From positions 121,927-185,926 of the forward strand of contig NZ_VDYZ01000008.1 in the NCBI RefSeq assembly GCF_007673095.1: a stretch of 64,000 nucleotides of DNA, in the 5' to 3' direction. The notes beneath the pieces are model-generated. The model had not been told where the DNA came from, did no database searches, and saw only the letters and a program-made list of their open reading frames with translations. This DNA is from Corynebacterium glyciniphilum AJ 3170. Its GTDB lineage: Bacteria; Actinomycetota; Actinomycetes; Mycobacteriales; Mycobacteriaceae. How positions within the stretch are numbered: position 1 is the stretch's first letter; each line of letters begins with the position of its first letter. Positions 34,428-42,717 of the stretch are shown in pieces. The position numbers and the translations under genes are program-made.

Positions 34428-35222
34428 GTGACCACTTCGACCGCCCCGACCCCCGCCACAACCACACCGCTGGTCAGTTTCGACGACACCGGCATGACTT
34501 TCACCTCCGGCACCTCCGGCAGCTCCGGTAGCGACGCGACGACCGCCCTGCACAGGGTGTCCCTCGACGTCACCCCCGGCGAGTTCATCAGCGTCGTCGG
34601 CCCGTCCGGCTGCGGCAAATCCACACTGCTCCGCCTCGCCTCCGGACTCGAGACCTCCACCGAGGGAGTGATGACCACCTCCACCGACCGTGTCGCCTAC
34701 GTCTTCCAGGACGCCACGCTGCTTCCGTGGCGCACCGTCAGGGAGAACGTGATGCTGCTCGGTGAACTCGACGGACTGTCGAAGGCCGACCGCGAGCGGC
34801 GGTGCTCCGAGTCACTGGCCACCGTCGGTCTCGAGGGGTTCGAGGGACACCTCCCCCACCAGCTCTCCGGCGGTATGCGCATGCGCGTCTCCCTGGCACG
34901 CGCCCTCACCATCGAGCCGGAGCTCTTCCTCTTCGACGAACCTTTCGCCGCACTCGACGAAATCACCCGTGAACGGCTCGGTGTCGAACTCACCCAACTG
35001 TTCGCCGAGAAGCGTTTCGGTGGCCTGTTCATCACCCACTCGGTCAACGAGGCCGTGTTCATCTCCACGAAGGTGGCCGTGATGTCCGGACGCCCCGGAA
35101 CCATCGTCGACGAGGTGGACGTCCCCTTCGACTTCCCCCGCGACCCGAAACTCCGGTTCTCCCCGGAGTTCACCGCAATCACCGAACGCGTCTCGAACTC
35201 ACTGATGGAGGCCCACTCATGA
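34428..35222 (+). CDS. ABC importer ATPase (SsuB/TauB-like)
   Basis: A 264-residue nucleotide-binding subunit: Walker A GPSGCGKST, Q-loop FQDATLLPW, signature LSGGMRMRV, Walker B LFLFDEPFAALDE, and switch His in FITHSVNEAVF. This subtype powers sulfonate, nitrate, taurine and pyrimidine/riboflavin-precursor importers. GTG start behind AAAGGAGAACACC; its stop overlaps the permease ATG. Confidence 0.92.
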   Translation: MTTSTAPTPATTTPLVSFDDTGMTFTSGTSGSSGSDATTALHRVSLDVTPGEFISVVGPSGCGKSTLLRLASGLETSTEGVMTTSTDRVAYVFQDATLLPWRTVRENVMLLGELDGLSKADRERRCSESLATVGLEGFEGHLPHQLSGGMRMRVSLARALTIEPELFLFDEPFAALDEITRERLGVELTQLFAEKRFGGLFITHSVNEAVFISTKVAVMSGRPGTIVDEVDVPFDFPRDPKLRFSPEFTAITERVSNSLMEAHS

Positions 35223-36139
35223 CCGCACCTGCCACCGAAAAGAAGACCCAGGACGCCCCGACCGGATCTGCTGCGGAGGCGGCGCAGTCTGCGGCGTCTG
35301 CATCATCGGCGCAAGCCACGTCCGGCTCCACCCCCACTGCCTCACCGTCACAGCGCCGGACGCCGCGCTCGATCCCCTTCGCCGGCATCGTCCTGCCCCT
35401 CGCCGTCTTCGGTGTGGTCATCGCCGCCTGGTACGCGGTAAGTTACCTTCTGCTCGACGAGTCCCGACGCTTCCTGATGCCGCCACCCCACGAGGTGATC
35501 ACCGAGGGACTGTTCGGACCGTCTGCCGCCGAGATGTGGCAAGGACTCGGCCAGACCACCACCGTCGCCCTGACCGGTCTGCTCATCGCCGTGGTGATCG
35601 GCGTCACCTGGGCGATCGTGATGTCCCAGTCCCGGCGTGCCGAGACCGCCCTGTTCCCCTACGCGGTGTTCCTCCAGTGCATCCCGGTGCTGGCCCTGGT
35701 GCCGCTGGTGGGGTTCTGGTTCGGGTTCGGTTTCTCCGCCCGCGTCTTCGTGTGTGTACTGATCGCACTGTTCCCGCTGGTGTCCAACACGCTCTTCGGC
35801 CTGAAGTCCGTGGAACCGGGCATGCGCGATCTCTTCGCCCTGCACCACCCGTCCCGTCTGACGGTCCTGCGCAAACTCGAACTGCCTGCCGCCATGCCGT
35901 CGATCTTCGTCGGACTGCGGACCTCCGCAGGACTGTCGGTCGTCGGTGCGATCGTCGGCGACTTCTTCTTCAAGCAGGGCACGCCCGGCATCGGGGTCCT
36001 GCTCGACAACTACCGCTCCCGCCTGCAGTCGCCCGAACTCTTCGCCGCCATCATCCTCGCCTCCCTGCTCGGTGTGGTCGTGTTCCTCATCTTCGGCTGG
36101 ATCGGCAACCGCGTCGTCGGCCGCTGGTACAGCAAATAA
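35219..36139 (+). CDS. ABC importer permease (SsuC/ThiX-like)
   Basis: A 306-residue membrane subunit with a disordered Ala/Ser/Thr-rich N-terminus of about 45 residues and about six helices. The EAA-type cytoplasmic loop is recognised in LHHPSRLTVLRKLELPAAMPSIF, followed by GLRTSAGLSVVGAIVGDFF. This belongs to the BPD_transp_1 class partnering with NMT1/SsuA-like binding proteins. Start overlaps the ATPase stop by ATGA. Confidence 0.9.
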   Translation: MTAPATEKKTQDAPTGSAAEAAQSAASASSAQATSGSTPTASPSQRRTPRSIPFAGIVLPLAVFGVVIAAWYAVSYLLLDESRRFLMPPPHEVITEGLFGPSAAEMWQGLGQTTTVALTGLLIAVVIGVTWAIVMSQSRRAETALFPYAVFLQCIPVLALVPLVGFWFGFGFSARVFVCVLIALFPLVSNTLFGLKSVEPGMRDLFALHHPSRLTVLRKLELPAAMPSIFVGLRTSAGLSVVGAIVGDFFFKQGTPGIGVLLDNYRSRLQSPELFAAIILASLLGVVVFLIFGWIGNRVVGRWYSK

Positions 36140-36181
36140 CTTTCCCGACCTTCCTGAACATTCGAGAACCGGAGAATCCGC

Positions 36182-37390
36182 ATGAAAACCACCCGTACCG
36201 TCTCCACCGTGACCGCCGGCACCGTCGCCGTGGTCACTACCTTCGCCCTCACCGCCTGCGGCGACGGCAGCGCCTCATCCACCTCGTCCGCCGCATCCGA
36301 CTACGACGGTGACATCGGCACCACCGACCTGTCCTCCGTCTGCCCGTCCACCGTCGTCGTCCAGACCGACTGGTTCCCCGAGGCAGAGCACGGCCACCTC
36401 TACGAGCAGCTCAACTACGGCGGCGAGGGACGTGACGCGGTCACCATCGACGCCGAGGGCAAGGTCGTCAGCGGCCCGCTCTTCGACGGCGACAACGGCT
36501 ACACCGGCGTCGATCTGGAGATCCGCTCCGGTGGACCGGCGATCGGGAACCAGAACGTCACCTCACAGATGTACCAGGACCCGGATATCCTGCTCGGCTA
36601 CGTCGACACCGACCAGTCCATCCAGAACTCCGACGGCATGCCCACCACCGGCGTGATGACGACCCTGGACAAGAGCCCGCAGATGATCATGTGGGACCCC
36701 GAGACCTACCCGGACGTCCACGAGATCGCCGACCTCAAGGGTGAGAACACAACCGTCCTGACCTTCTCGAACATGTCCTACATCAGGTACCTCACCGGCG
36801 CCGGCATCCTCGACGAGTCCCAGATCGACGAGAGCTACGACGGCTCCCCCGCCACCTTCGTCGCCGCCGACGGCGCCAACGCCCAGCAGGGCTACTCCTC
36901 CTCCGAGCCCTACAACTACGAGAACGAGGTCCAGGGCTGGATGAAGCCGGTGGACTACCAGCTCATCCACGACGCAGGGTTCCCGACCTACAAGTCCGCC
37001 CTCGCTGCGAAGACAGCCGACTTGGAAGACGCCGCGACGACCGACTGCCTCTCCGAACTGGTCCCGGTCCTGCAACGCGGCGTGAAGTCCTACATGGAGG
37101 ACCCCGCGGCCACCAACGAGCTGATCGTCGAGGCCGTCGCCGACTTCAACGCCGGCTGGGTCTACGGCGACGGCAACGCGGAGTACGGCCACCGGCAGAT
37201 GCTGGACGAGGAGCTCGTCGCCGACGGCACCGACGGTGTGCTCGGTTCCTTCGACGAGGTGCGCCTCAACGAGGTGCTCGACATCGTCACCCCGATCTTC
37301 GACGAACAGAACACCCCTGTGAAGGACGGTGTGGCCACTGACGAGCTGGCCACCAACGAGTTCCTCGACGAGAGCGTCTCGCTCTCATGA
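36182..37390 (+). CDS. NMT1/THI5-like substrate-binding lipoprotein
   Basis: A 402-residue periplasmic-type binding protein. The signal sequence ends in the lipobox LTAC with Cys26. The mature part opens with VVVQTDWFPEAEHGHLYEQL, the characteristic first strand and helix of the NMT1/THI5 family, and continues with GNQNVTSQMYQDPDILLGYVDT and a C-terminal helical lobe. Relatives bind the thiamine pyrimidine precursor, riboflavin-type compounds, nitrate or sulfonates. The co-encoded cytosine-deaminase-like enzyme favours a pyrimidine-like or other N-heterocyclic ligand. Gap of 42 bases from the permease; stop overlaps the next start. Confidence 0.85.
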   Translation: MKTTRTVSTVTAGTVAVVTTFALTACGDGSASSTSSAASDYDGDIGTTDLSSVCPSTVVVQTDWFPEAEHGHLYEQLNYGGEGRDAVTIDAEGKVVSGPLFDGDNGYTGVDLEIRSGGPAIGNQNVTSQMYQDPDILLGYVDTDQSIQNSDGMPTTGVMTTLDKSPQMIMWDPETYPDVHEIADLKGENTTVLTFSNMSYIRYLTGAGILDESQIDESYDGSPATFVAADGANAQQGYSSSEPYNYENEVQGWMKPVDYQLIHDAGFPTYKSALAAKTADLEDAATTDCLSELVPVLQRGVKSYMEDPAATNELIVEAVADFNAGWVYGDGNAEYGHRQMLDEELVADGTDGVLGSFDEVRLNEVLDIVTPIFDEQNTPVKDGVATDELATNEFLDESVSLS

Positions 37391-38814
37391 GCGCATCTAC
37401 AACACCACAGCTCGGGGTCCGCGTCGAGACCGACGTCGACCACGTCTTCGCCACCGCCACCCAGGACGGACGTCCCGACTTCACCGCAGCCGACGTCGAC
37501 GCCCTGGTCAACGACCTCATCGCTGTCCTCGGCCCGCGCGGGGTCAGCCAGCTGCCCCGCGCGATCGCCCGGGCATCCCGCGACGGCTCCGGCATGAGCC
37601 CGGTCCTGTCCGCCCAACTCGCCGCCGGGGAAATCGGTACCCCGGACGTGGTCTGCTACCCCCGGCGCGTCGACGAGGTACCCGAGATCATGCGCGCCGC
37701 CGTCCGACACGGTGTACCGGTCACCACCCGCGGCAAAGGCACCGGCAACTACGGCCAGGTGCTGCCCCGTTTCGGTGGTCTGGTGCTCGACATGACCTCA
37801 TTGACCGGAATCCACGGACTGGATGCGGAGTCCGGCACGATCACCGCCGACGCCGGGGCGAGGATGCTCGCTCTCGAGCAGTACGCCTGGGAGCACGACC
37901 ACCAGCTGTGGATGTACCCGTCCACCGTGCAGTCCACCCTGGGAGGGTTCCTCGGCGGCGGCTCCGCCGGCACCGGCACCATCGTGCACGGACGCAACCA
38001 CCAGGGCTTCGTCACCGCCGTGGACATCGTCCCCGCCACCGCGGACGCCCGGATCATCCACCTGGAGGACGACGACGCCCAACCGTTCGTCCATACCTAC
38101 GGCGTCGCCGGGATCATCGTGCGCGCCACCGTGCGCGTCGAGCCGTTGCAGGACTGGCGGTGCGTGTACGCGTCCTTCGGATCGACACGGTCCGCCTTCG
38201 ACGCCGCCCGCGCAGTGCTGGACGCCCGGTTGCAGCCGCGGCTGATGTCCGCCGACGGCGCGGAGATCGTTGACGCCCTGCCCGCCGACCCCGCCCTCGT
38301 GCATGGACGGGCGAGCCTGCGGGGCATCGTCGATGCTGACGAAGTAGAGGACGTCACGGCGATCGTCGCGTCCTACGGCGGGCAGGTCGAGGATGTCCGC
38401 GAGGGCATCACCCAGTCCGTGCGCCTCTCCACGATCTCCTACAACCACCCGACGTGGTGGCTGCAGAAGAAGCAGCCCGGTCGCTGGTTCCACATGGAGT
38501 GCCAGGGCAATGCGGTCGTCGACCGACTCGAGGAGGTCGAGGCGGTGTTCTCCACCGCGGACGGCAGTGGCCTGTTCCACCTCGAAGTCGGCAACAACAT
38601 GATGTTCGGCATGCTCAACGGCCGAATCGGACAGAACGAGAACGTGGACGACCTCAAGGACCGTATCCTCACCGGTGTTCCGGAACTCACCGCCCTGGGG
38701 GTTGGGGTGCACTCCCCGCACCAGTGGTACATCGACCTGGAACCCGAGCGTGTACGGGCCCTGGCCGACACCTCCGACCCCCACGGCATCCTCAACCCCG
38801 GGAGGTGGATGTGA
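37387..38814 (+). CDS. FAD-linked oxidoreductase (FAD_binding_4 type)
   Basis: A 475-residue flavoprotein of the PCMH/GlcD fold. The FAD segment runs from about residue 100: VPVTTRGKGTGNYGQVLPRFGG, LVLDMTSLTGI, ITADAGARM and TLGGFLGGGSAGTGTI. The C-terminal half carries the FAD-oxidase cap and ends in DPHGILNPGRWM, the usual closing motif. These enzymes oxidise hydroxy acids, alcohols or amines, sometimes with oxygen. Start overlaps the binding-protein stop (ATGA), and its stop overlaps the creatininase start (GTGA). Confidence 0.86.
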   Translation: MSASTTPQLGVRVETDVDHVFATATQDGRPDFTAADVDALVNDLIAVLGPRGVSQLPRAIARASRDGSGMSPVLSAQLAAGEIGTPDVVCYPRRVDEVPEIMRAAVRHGVPVTTRGKGTGNYGQVLPRFGGLVLDMTSLTGIHGLDAESGTITADAGARMLALEQYAWEHDHQLWMYPSTVQSTLGGFLGGGSAGTGTIVHGRNHQGFVTAVDIVPATADARIIHLEDDDAQPFVHTYGVAGIIVRATVRVEPLQDWRCVYASFGSTRSAFDAARAVLDARLQPRLMSADGAEIVDALPADPALVHGRASLRGIVDADEVEDVTAIVASYGGQVEDVREGITQSVRLSTISYNHPTWWLQKKQPGRWFHMECQGNAVVDRLEEVEAVFSTADGSGLFHLEVGNNMMFGMLNGRIGQNENVDDLKDRILTGVPELTALGVGVHSPHQWYIDLEPERVRALADTSDPHGILNPGRWM

Positions 38815-39599
38815 TCAGCGCGTCCCGGCGCTTCGCCGACCTGACGACCGCCGAGGTCCCCGCCGTTCTCTCGGAGGACAGCGTGCTGGTGCTGCCGACC
38901 GGGGCGATCGAACCCCACGGCCCGCACCTGCCCGTGTCGACCGACCTGACCGTCGCTGACGCTGTCGCGTCCGAGGCAGTGACGCAGGCCGCCGCCTCCG
39001 GCACCGACGTCTGGCTGCTGCCACCACTGGCCTACACCAAGTCCGACGAGCATGCCCTGCTGCCCGGCACGATGTGGCTGCGTCCCGAGACCTTCTTCCA
39101 GACGGTGGTGGATCTGGGACGCTCCATCGCCGCGACCCCGGCCAGGCGCCTGCTCTTCGTCAACTGCCACGGCGGCAACTCCGCCCTGCTGGGCGTCGCC
39201 CTGCGCGAGCTGCGCCGACGCTTCGACCTGCACACCTTCCTGATGTCCGGCCCTGCCCTGCCCGGGGAGACCGAACGCGGCATCGGAGTGCACGCCGGCT
39301 GGGCGGAGACCTCCATGATGCTGCACATCGCCCCGGACCTGGTGGACATGTCCGCCGCCAACGTCCTGGGTCCGCAGGTCGCCGACACCGTCGCCGACTG
39401 CGCACACATCGGCTTCGGCGCCCCGGATCGCGCGGTGACCTTCGGATGGTTGTCCACCGACCTGTCAGAATCCGGAGTGGTCGGCGACCCCACCGGGGCG
39501 TCCGCCGAGGTCGGCGAGGAGCTGTTCCGCACACGCGTCGACGAGATCGTCGCCGCCCTGCCCGAGATCGCGTCCTTCACCCCAGGAGGTCGGCGATGA
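38811..39599 (+). CDS. Creatininase-family amidohydrolase
   Basis: A 262-residue protein with the full creatininase metal set: VLPTGAIEPHGPHLPVSTD (Glu, His, Asp), VNCHGGN (His) and HAGWAETSMML (Glu). Members hydrolyse cyclic or formyl amides, for example creatinine, formylaminopyrimidines of the FAPy type and hydantoin-like rings. GTG start with GGAGG upstream, coupled on both sides by 4-base overlaps. In context it would open or trim a ring after the oxidation step. Confidence 0.87.
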   Translation: MISASRRFADLTTAEVPAVLSEDSVLVLPTGAIEPHGPHLPVSTDLTVADAVASEAVTQAAASGTDVWLLPPLAYTKSDEHALLPGTMWLRPETFFQTVVDLGRSIAATPARRLLFVNCHGGNSALLGVALRELRRRFDLHTFLMSGPALPGETERGIGVHAGWAETSMMLHIAPDLVDMSAANVLGPQVADTVADCAHIGFGAPDRAVTFGWLSTDLSESGVVGDPTGASAEVGEELFRTRVDEIVAALPEIASFTPGGRR

Positions 39600-40168
39600 C
39601 ACCGTCGCGCCTGTTCCTCGACCACCTCGAGGAGTCGCCGTCCGGCCCGACCCTGATGACACTGGCGACCGTCAGCCCGGACGGCTACCCACGGACGCGC
39701 ACAGTGATGGTGTCCGGTGTCGGCGAGGACGGCCGCGTGTGTTTCCACACCGACGCCAGGTCGCAGAAGGTCCGGGACATCGCAGCGTGCCCGAAGGCTT
39801 CGCTGACGGTGCTGTCTCCGGAAGGGACATGGCAGGTCACCGTCATCGGCGACGTCGTCCCCGACACCCGGGCCGGCGAATGCACCGCCTTCGCCCGGCG
39901 CTCCCGCTACCTGCAACTGCTCGCCTGGCTCAACGACGCCGACCTCGCCGCGAAGCCGGCGGAGGAGCGTCGCCGCCTCTGGGAGGCCTTCGCCCACGAG
40001 CACCCGAACCTCGCCGACTCCGGCCCACCGGAGACGTGGGCCGGGTACGCCGTCGTCCCGCGCGAGTACCTGTTCTGGTCCGCAGACGCCGCCAGGCCGT
40101 CCCGTCGCGTGCGGTACACGCGTACCACCACTGATTCTCACTGGACCCAGGAGGTTCTTCCCGGATGA
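39596..40168 (+). CDS. Pyridoxamine 5'-phosphate oxidase family flavoprotein, second copy
   Basis: A 190-residue split-barrel protein closely resembling the one at 28658: PTLMTLATVSPDGYPRTRTV, FHTDARSQKVRDI, YLQLLAWLND, VPREYLFW and PSRRVRYTRT are shared almost word for word. The ATG at 39596 follows AGGAGGTCGGCG. Coupled to the creatininase and to the next amidohydrolase. Being locked inside this operon, it probably serves the pathway, perhaps as an FMN oxidoreductase, rather than making pyridoxal phosphate. Confidence 0.82.
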   Translation: MTPSRLFLDHLEESPSGPTLMTLATVSPDGYPRTRTVMVSGVGEDGRVCFHTDARSQKVRDIAACPKASLTVLSPEGTWQVTVIGDVVPDTRAGECTAFARRSRYLQLLAWLNDADLAAKPAEERRRLWEAFAHEHPNLADSGPPETWAGYAVVPREYLFWSADAARPSRRVRYTRTTTDSHWTQEVLPG

Positions 40169-41568
40169 ACACCCCCACCCTGTTCACCAACGCCGTCATC
40201 ATCCCGGTCAGCGCGGAGCCTGCACCCCCACGCTGGTTCACCGGCTGGCTGTCCGTCGGTGCAGACGGACGCATCGACGGCCTCGGTGACGGCACCCCAC
40301 CGGAGACCGTCGCGACGTCATCCCCGGACACCACGGTCGTCGACCTCGACGGTGCCTTCCTCGCCCCGGGGTTCGTCTCCGCGCACAGCCACATCTACAC
40401 CGGCGGCATGCGCGGCGTGGAGCACTCCTCCCCGCTGTACAAGTGGGTCACCCAGAACAGTGCGATGCTCGCCAACGCCGACCCGGAGACCATGTACTGG
40501 CTCTCCCGCGCCGGTGGCCTGGACCACCTCGCCTCCGGCATCACCTCGGTGTACAACTTCACCCAATCGCGGGTGATCTGCCGCTTCGACTACGGGACCT
40601 CCACCCTGAAGGCCGTGAAGGTCCACGAGCCGGACTTCGTGACCCGGCAGATCGACGGAGTGGCCGATGCCGGCATCCGCTTCGTCACGTCGGTGCGCGT
40701 CGACGACGAACAGCTTCCCGAGCAGGACGCCTTCGACGCCTTCGGAGTGGCGATGACACACCTCGACGAGATCGACCCGGCGTTGAACCTCGGCGGCTCG
40801 GTCTACGGCGCGGTGCAGTGGGCCTCCGCCGCCGTCACCGCCGAGCGGGAGAAGACCCTGATGGAAAAGTGGGGCATCACCAACCAGGCACACTTCGTGG
40901 AGACCGCGGAGCAGATCGACGTCCAGCAGTCCAAGTTCGACTGGTACGACGACGCCGGGGTTCTCGGAAGCGACTTCGCCTTCGGCCACTTCGTCCACCC
41001 CACCGAACGCATGGTGGACCGCGTGGTCGAGTCAGGCACCTCGGTGGTGTGGCAGGCGATGTCCAACGGACGCCTGGGCTCCGGCGTCGCCGACATCGTG
41101 TCCCTGCTGGGACGCGGCGTGACCGTGGGCATGGGCGTGGACGACCAGTCCTGCACCGACACCTCCGACCCCTTCGAGAACATGCGCACCGGACTGTTCA
41201 CCCAGCGTGCCGTCCACTCCGATGCATCGATCATGGCCGTGGACGACGTTCTGCACCTGCACACCCTCGGCTCCGCGCGGTCCGTAGGAGTGGATGACAA
41301 GGTGGGCTCGTTGGAGGTCGGTAAGTTTGCCGACCTGGTGGTCGTGGATCCCCGCGATCCGGCGACCGGGCCGGTGTGGGACCCGGTGGCGACATACGTA
41401 CTGGCCTGCGGGCTGCGTCACCTGAGGACGGTGTACGTCGGCGGCGAGGTGGTGTATGACTCCTCCGCCTCCTCGCTCTCGGGTGCCGACGCCACGGAGG
41501 TCAACCGCCTGGCGGACGAGGGCATGGTCCGCTCCGCCGCAGCCGGTGGGTTCACCCCGGCGTTGTAA
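40165..41568 (+). CDS. Chlorohydrolase/deaminase-type amidohydrolase
   Basis: A 467-residue member of the TrzA/AtzB/8-oxoguanine-deaminase branch with an intact metal site: LAPGFVSAHSHIYTGGMRG (HxH), NQAHFVETAEQ (His, Glu), FAFGHFVHPT (His), GMGVDDQSCTD (Asp). GKFADLVVVDP is the usual closing strand. It should hydrolyse a C-N or C-Cl bond on a heteroaromatic or related ring. ATGA overlap with the PNPOx-like gene; last gene of the operon, followed by an inverted-repeat element that may end transcription. Confidence 0.87.
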   Translation: MNTPTLFTNAVIIPVSAEPAPPRWFTGWLSVGADGRIDGLGDGTPPETVATSSPDTTVVDLDGAFLAPGFVSAHSHIYTGGMRGVEHSSPLYKWVTQNSAMLANADPETMYWLSRAGGLDHLASGITSVYNFTQSRVICRFDYGTSTLKAVKVHEPDFVTRQIDGVADAGIRFVTSVRVDDEQLPEQDAFDAFGVAMTHLDEIDPALNLGGSVYGAVQWASAAVTAEREKTLMEKWGITNQAHFVETAEQIDVQQSKFDWYDDAGVLGSDFAFGHFVHPTERMVDRVVESGTSVVWQAMSNGRLGSGVADIVSLLGRGVTVGMGVDDQSCTDTSDPFENMRTGLFTQRAVHSDASIMAVDDVLHLHTLGSARSVGVDDKVGSLEVGKFADLVVVDPRDPATGPVWDPVATYVLACGLRHLRTVYVGGEVVYDSSASSLSGADATEVNRLADEGMVRSAAAGGFTPAL

Positions 41569-41580
41569 AGGTGGACGGCA

Positions 41581-41644
41581 GCATCTGAGTCACCGCCCAC
41601 AACGGTTCACGGCTCCGGATCGTTCTGCGCGGTGACTCAGATGC
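41581..41644. repeat. Inverted-repeat element, copy A
   Basis: Outer arms of 16 bases are perfect (GCATCTGAGTCACCGC at 41581-41596 and its complement at 41629-41644), and pairing continues inward with two mismatches to about 24 base pairs. The same arms occur in copy B at 43918-43977. No T-tract follows. Position 12 bases after the amidohydrolase stop suggests a transcription-ending hairpin; a small mobile element is possible. Confidence 0.75.
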
Positions 41645-41671
41645 TCACCGCGGGGAGAGGCACATGAAACA

Positions 41672-42685
41672 ATGGTCGCCATGCCATCGAACCACTTGCG
41701 AATCACCGTCATCGGCGCCGGCGTGATCGGCCTGTCCTGCGCGCACGAACTCGCTGACACCGGCCACGAGGTCACCGTCATCGCCGACCATGGCCCCGGG
41801 GACACAGTGTCCGCCCTGGCGGGTGCCCTGTGGTTCCCGTACCACGCTGCAGGCACGGAGCAGGTCGTCGAACGGTCGCTGCGACGGTTCGTGGAGTTGG
41901 CAGCTCTCGGTGACACCAGCGCCGACACCGCCACCGATGACTTCACCGACGACGTACCACCGGTGCAGATGCGCACCGGTGTCCTGCATGAGCGCCTCGA
42001 TCCGCCGGACCGCTCCTGGGTCGCGCCGGTGGTGAATGTCCTGGGGGAGGATGCCGTCCAGCCGGTCGACGGCGGTGTGCGGGCCACCCTGCCGATGATC
42101 ATGACCTCGCGGTACCTCGCCTGGCTGATGGATTCCTGCCGGATGAACGGCGTGGCCTTCCAGTGGCGCACGGTTGCCTCGCTGGAGGAGCTGACGGGGA
42201 CGAGGGATGCGGTCGTCATCGCCGGCGGTTTACGCGGCGGTGAGCTTCTCGGTGGGGATGACGCTGTCACCCCGGTGCGTGGGCAGCTGATGCTCTTCGC
42301 CAACGGTGACGGCGGGGAGGACGGCCCGCTGCTTACCGACTGGGTCGTGGACTCCGATGACCCGTCGCACATGACGTACGTCTTCCCCCGCGAGGACGAG
42401 ATCGTCGTCGGTGGGACGTCCGAGTCAGGCTCGTGGGACGAGACCCCGGATCAGGCCACCGCCGAGGCCATCCTGTCCCGTGCGGAGGCTCTGGTCCCCG
42501 AGCTCACGGAGCTGCCGATCATCGGCCACGGCGCGGGACTGCGTCCGGCACGTGAGACGGTGCGAATCGAGCATGTCGACGGGTACGACCTGCCGGTCAT
42601 CGCCGCGTACGGGCATGGCGGCGCGGGAGTGACACTGTCCTGGGGCACCGCCGAGCGTGTCGTGGAACTCGTCGGCGAGCTGTAG
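41672..42685 (+). CDS. D-amino-acid-oxidase-like FAD enzyme
   Basis: A 337-residue DAAO-family protein: ITVIGAGVIGLSCAHELADTG for FAD, AGALWFPYHA near residue 50, PREDEIVVGGTSESGSW, GAGLRPARETVRIEH with the substrate-carboxylate Arg, and AYGHGGAGVTLSWGTA at the C-terminus. It should oxidise a D-amino acid to the imino/keto acid with peroxide. Start is uncertain between ATG 41672 and ATG 41681; GGGGAGAGG is about 10 bases upstream of the first. It stands between inverted-repeat copy A and the AbiEi-like gene. Confidence 0.87.
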   Translation: MVAMPSNHLRITVIGAGVIGLSCAHELADTGHEVTVIADHGPGDTVSALAGALWFPYHAAGTEQVVERSLRRFVELAALGDTSADTATDDFTDDVPPVQMRTGVLHERLDPPDRSWVAPVVNVLGEDAVQPVDGGVRATLPMIMTSRYLAWLMDSCRMNGVAFQWRTVASLEELTGTRDAVVIAGGLRGGELLGGDDAVTPVRGQLMLFANGDGGEDGPLLTDWVVDSDDPSHMTYVFPREDEIVVGGTSESGSWDETPDQATAEAILSRAEALVPELTELPIIGHGAGLRPARETVRIEHVDGYDLPVIAAYGHGGAGVTLSWGTAERVVELVGEL

Positions 42686-42717
42686 TTCTCCACAGTTTCA
42701 TCCACACCCTTTCGCCG

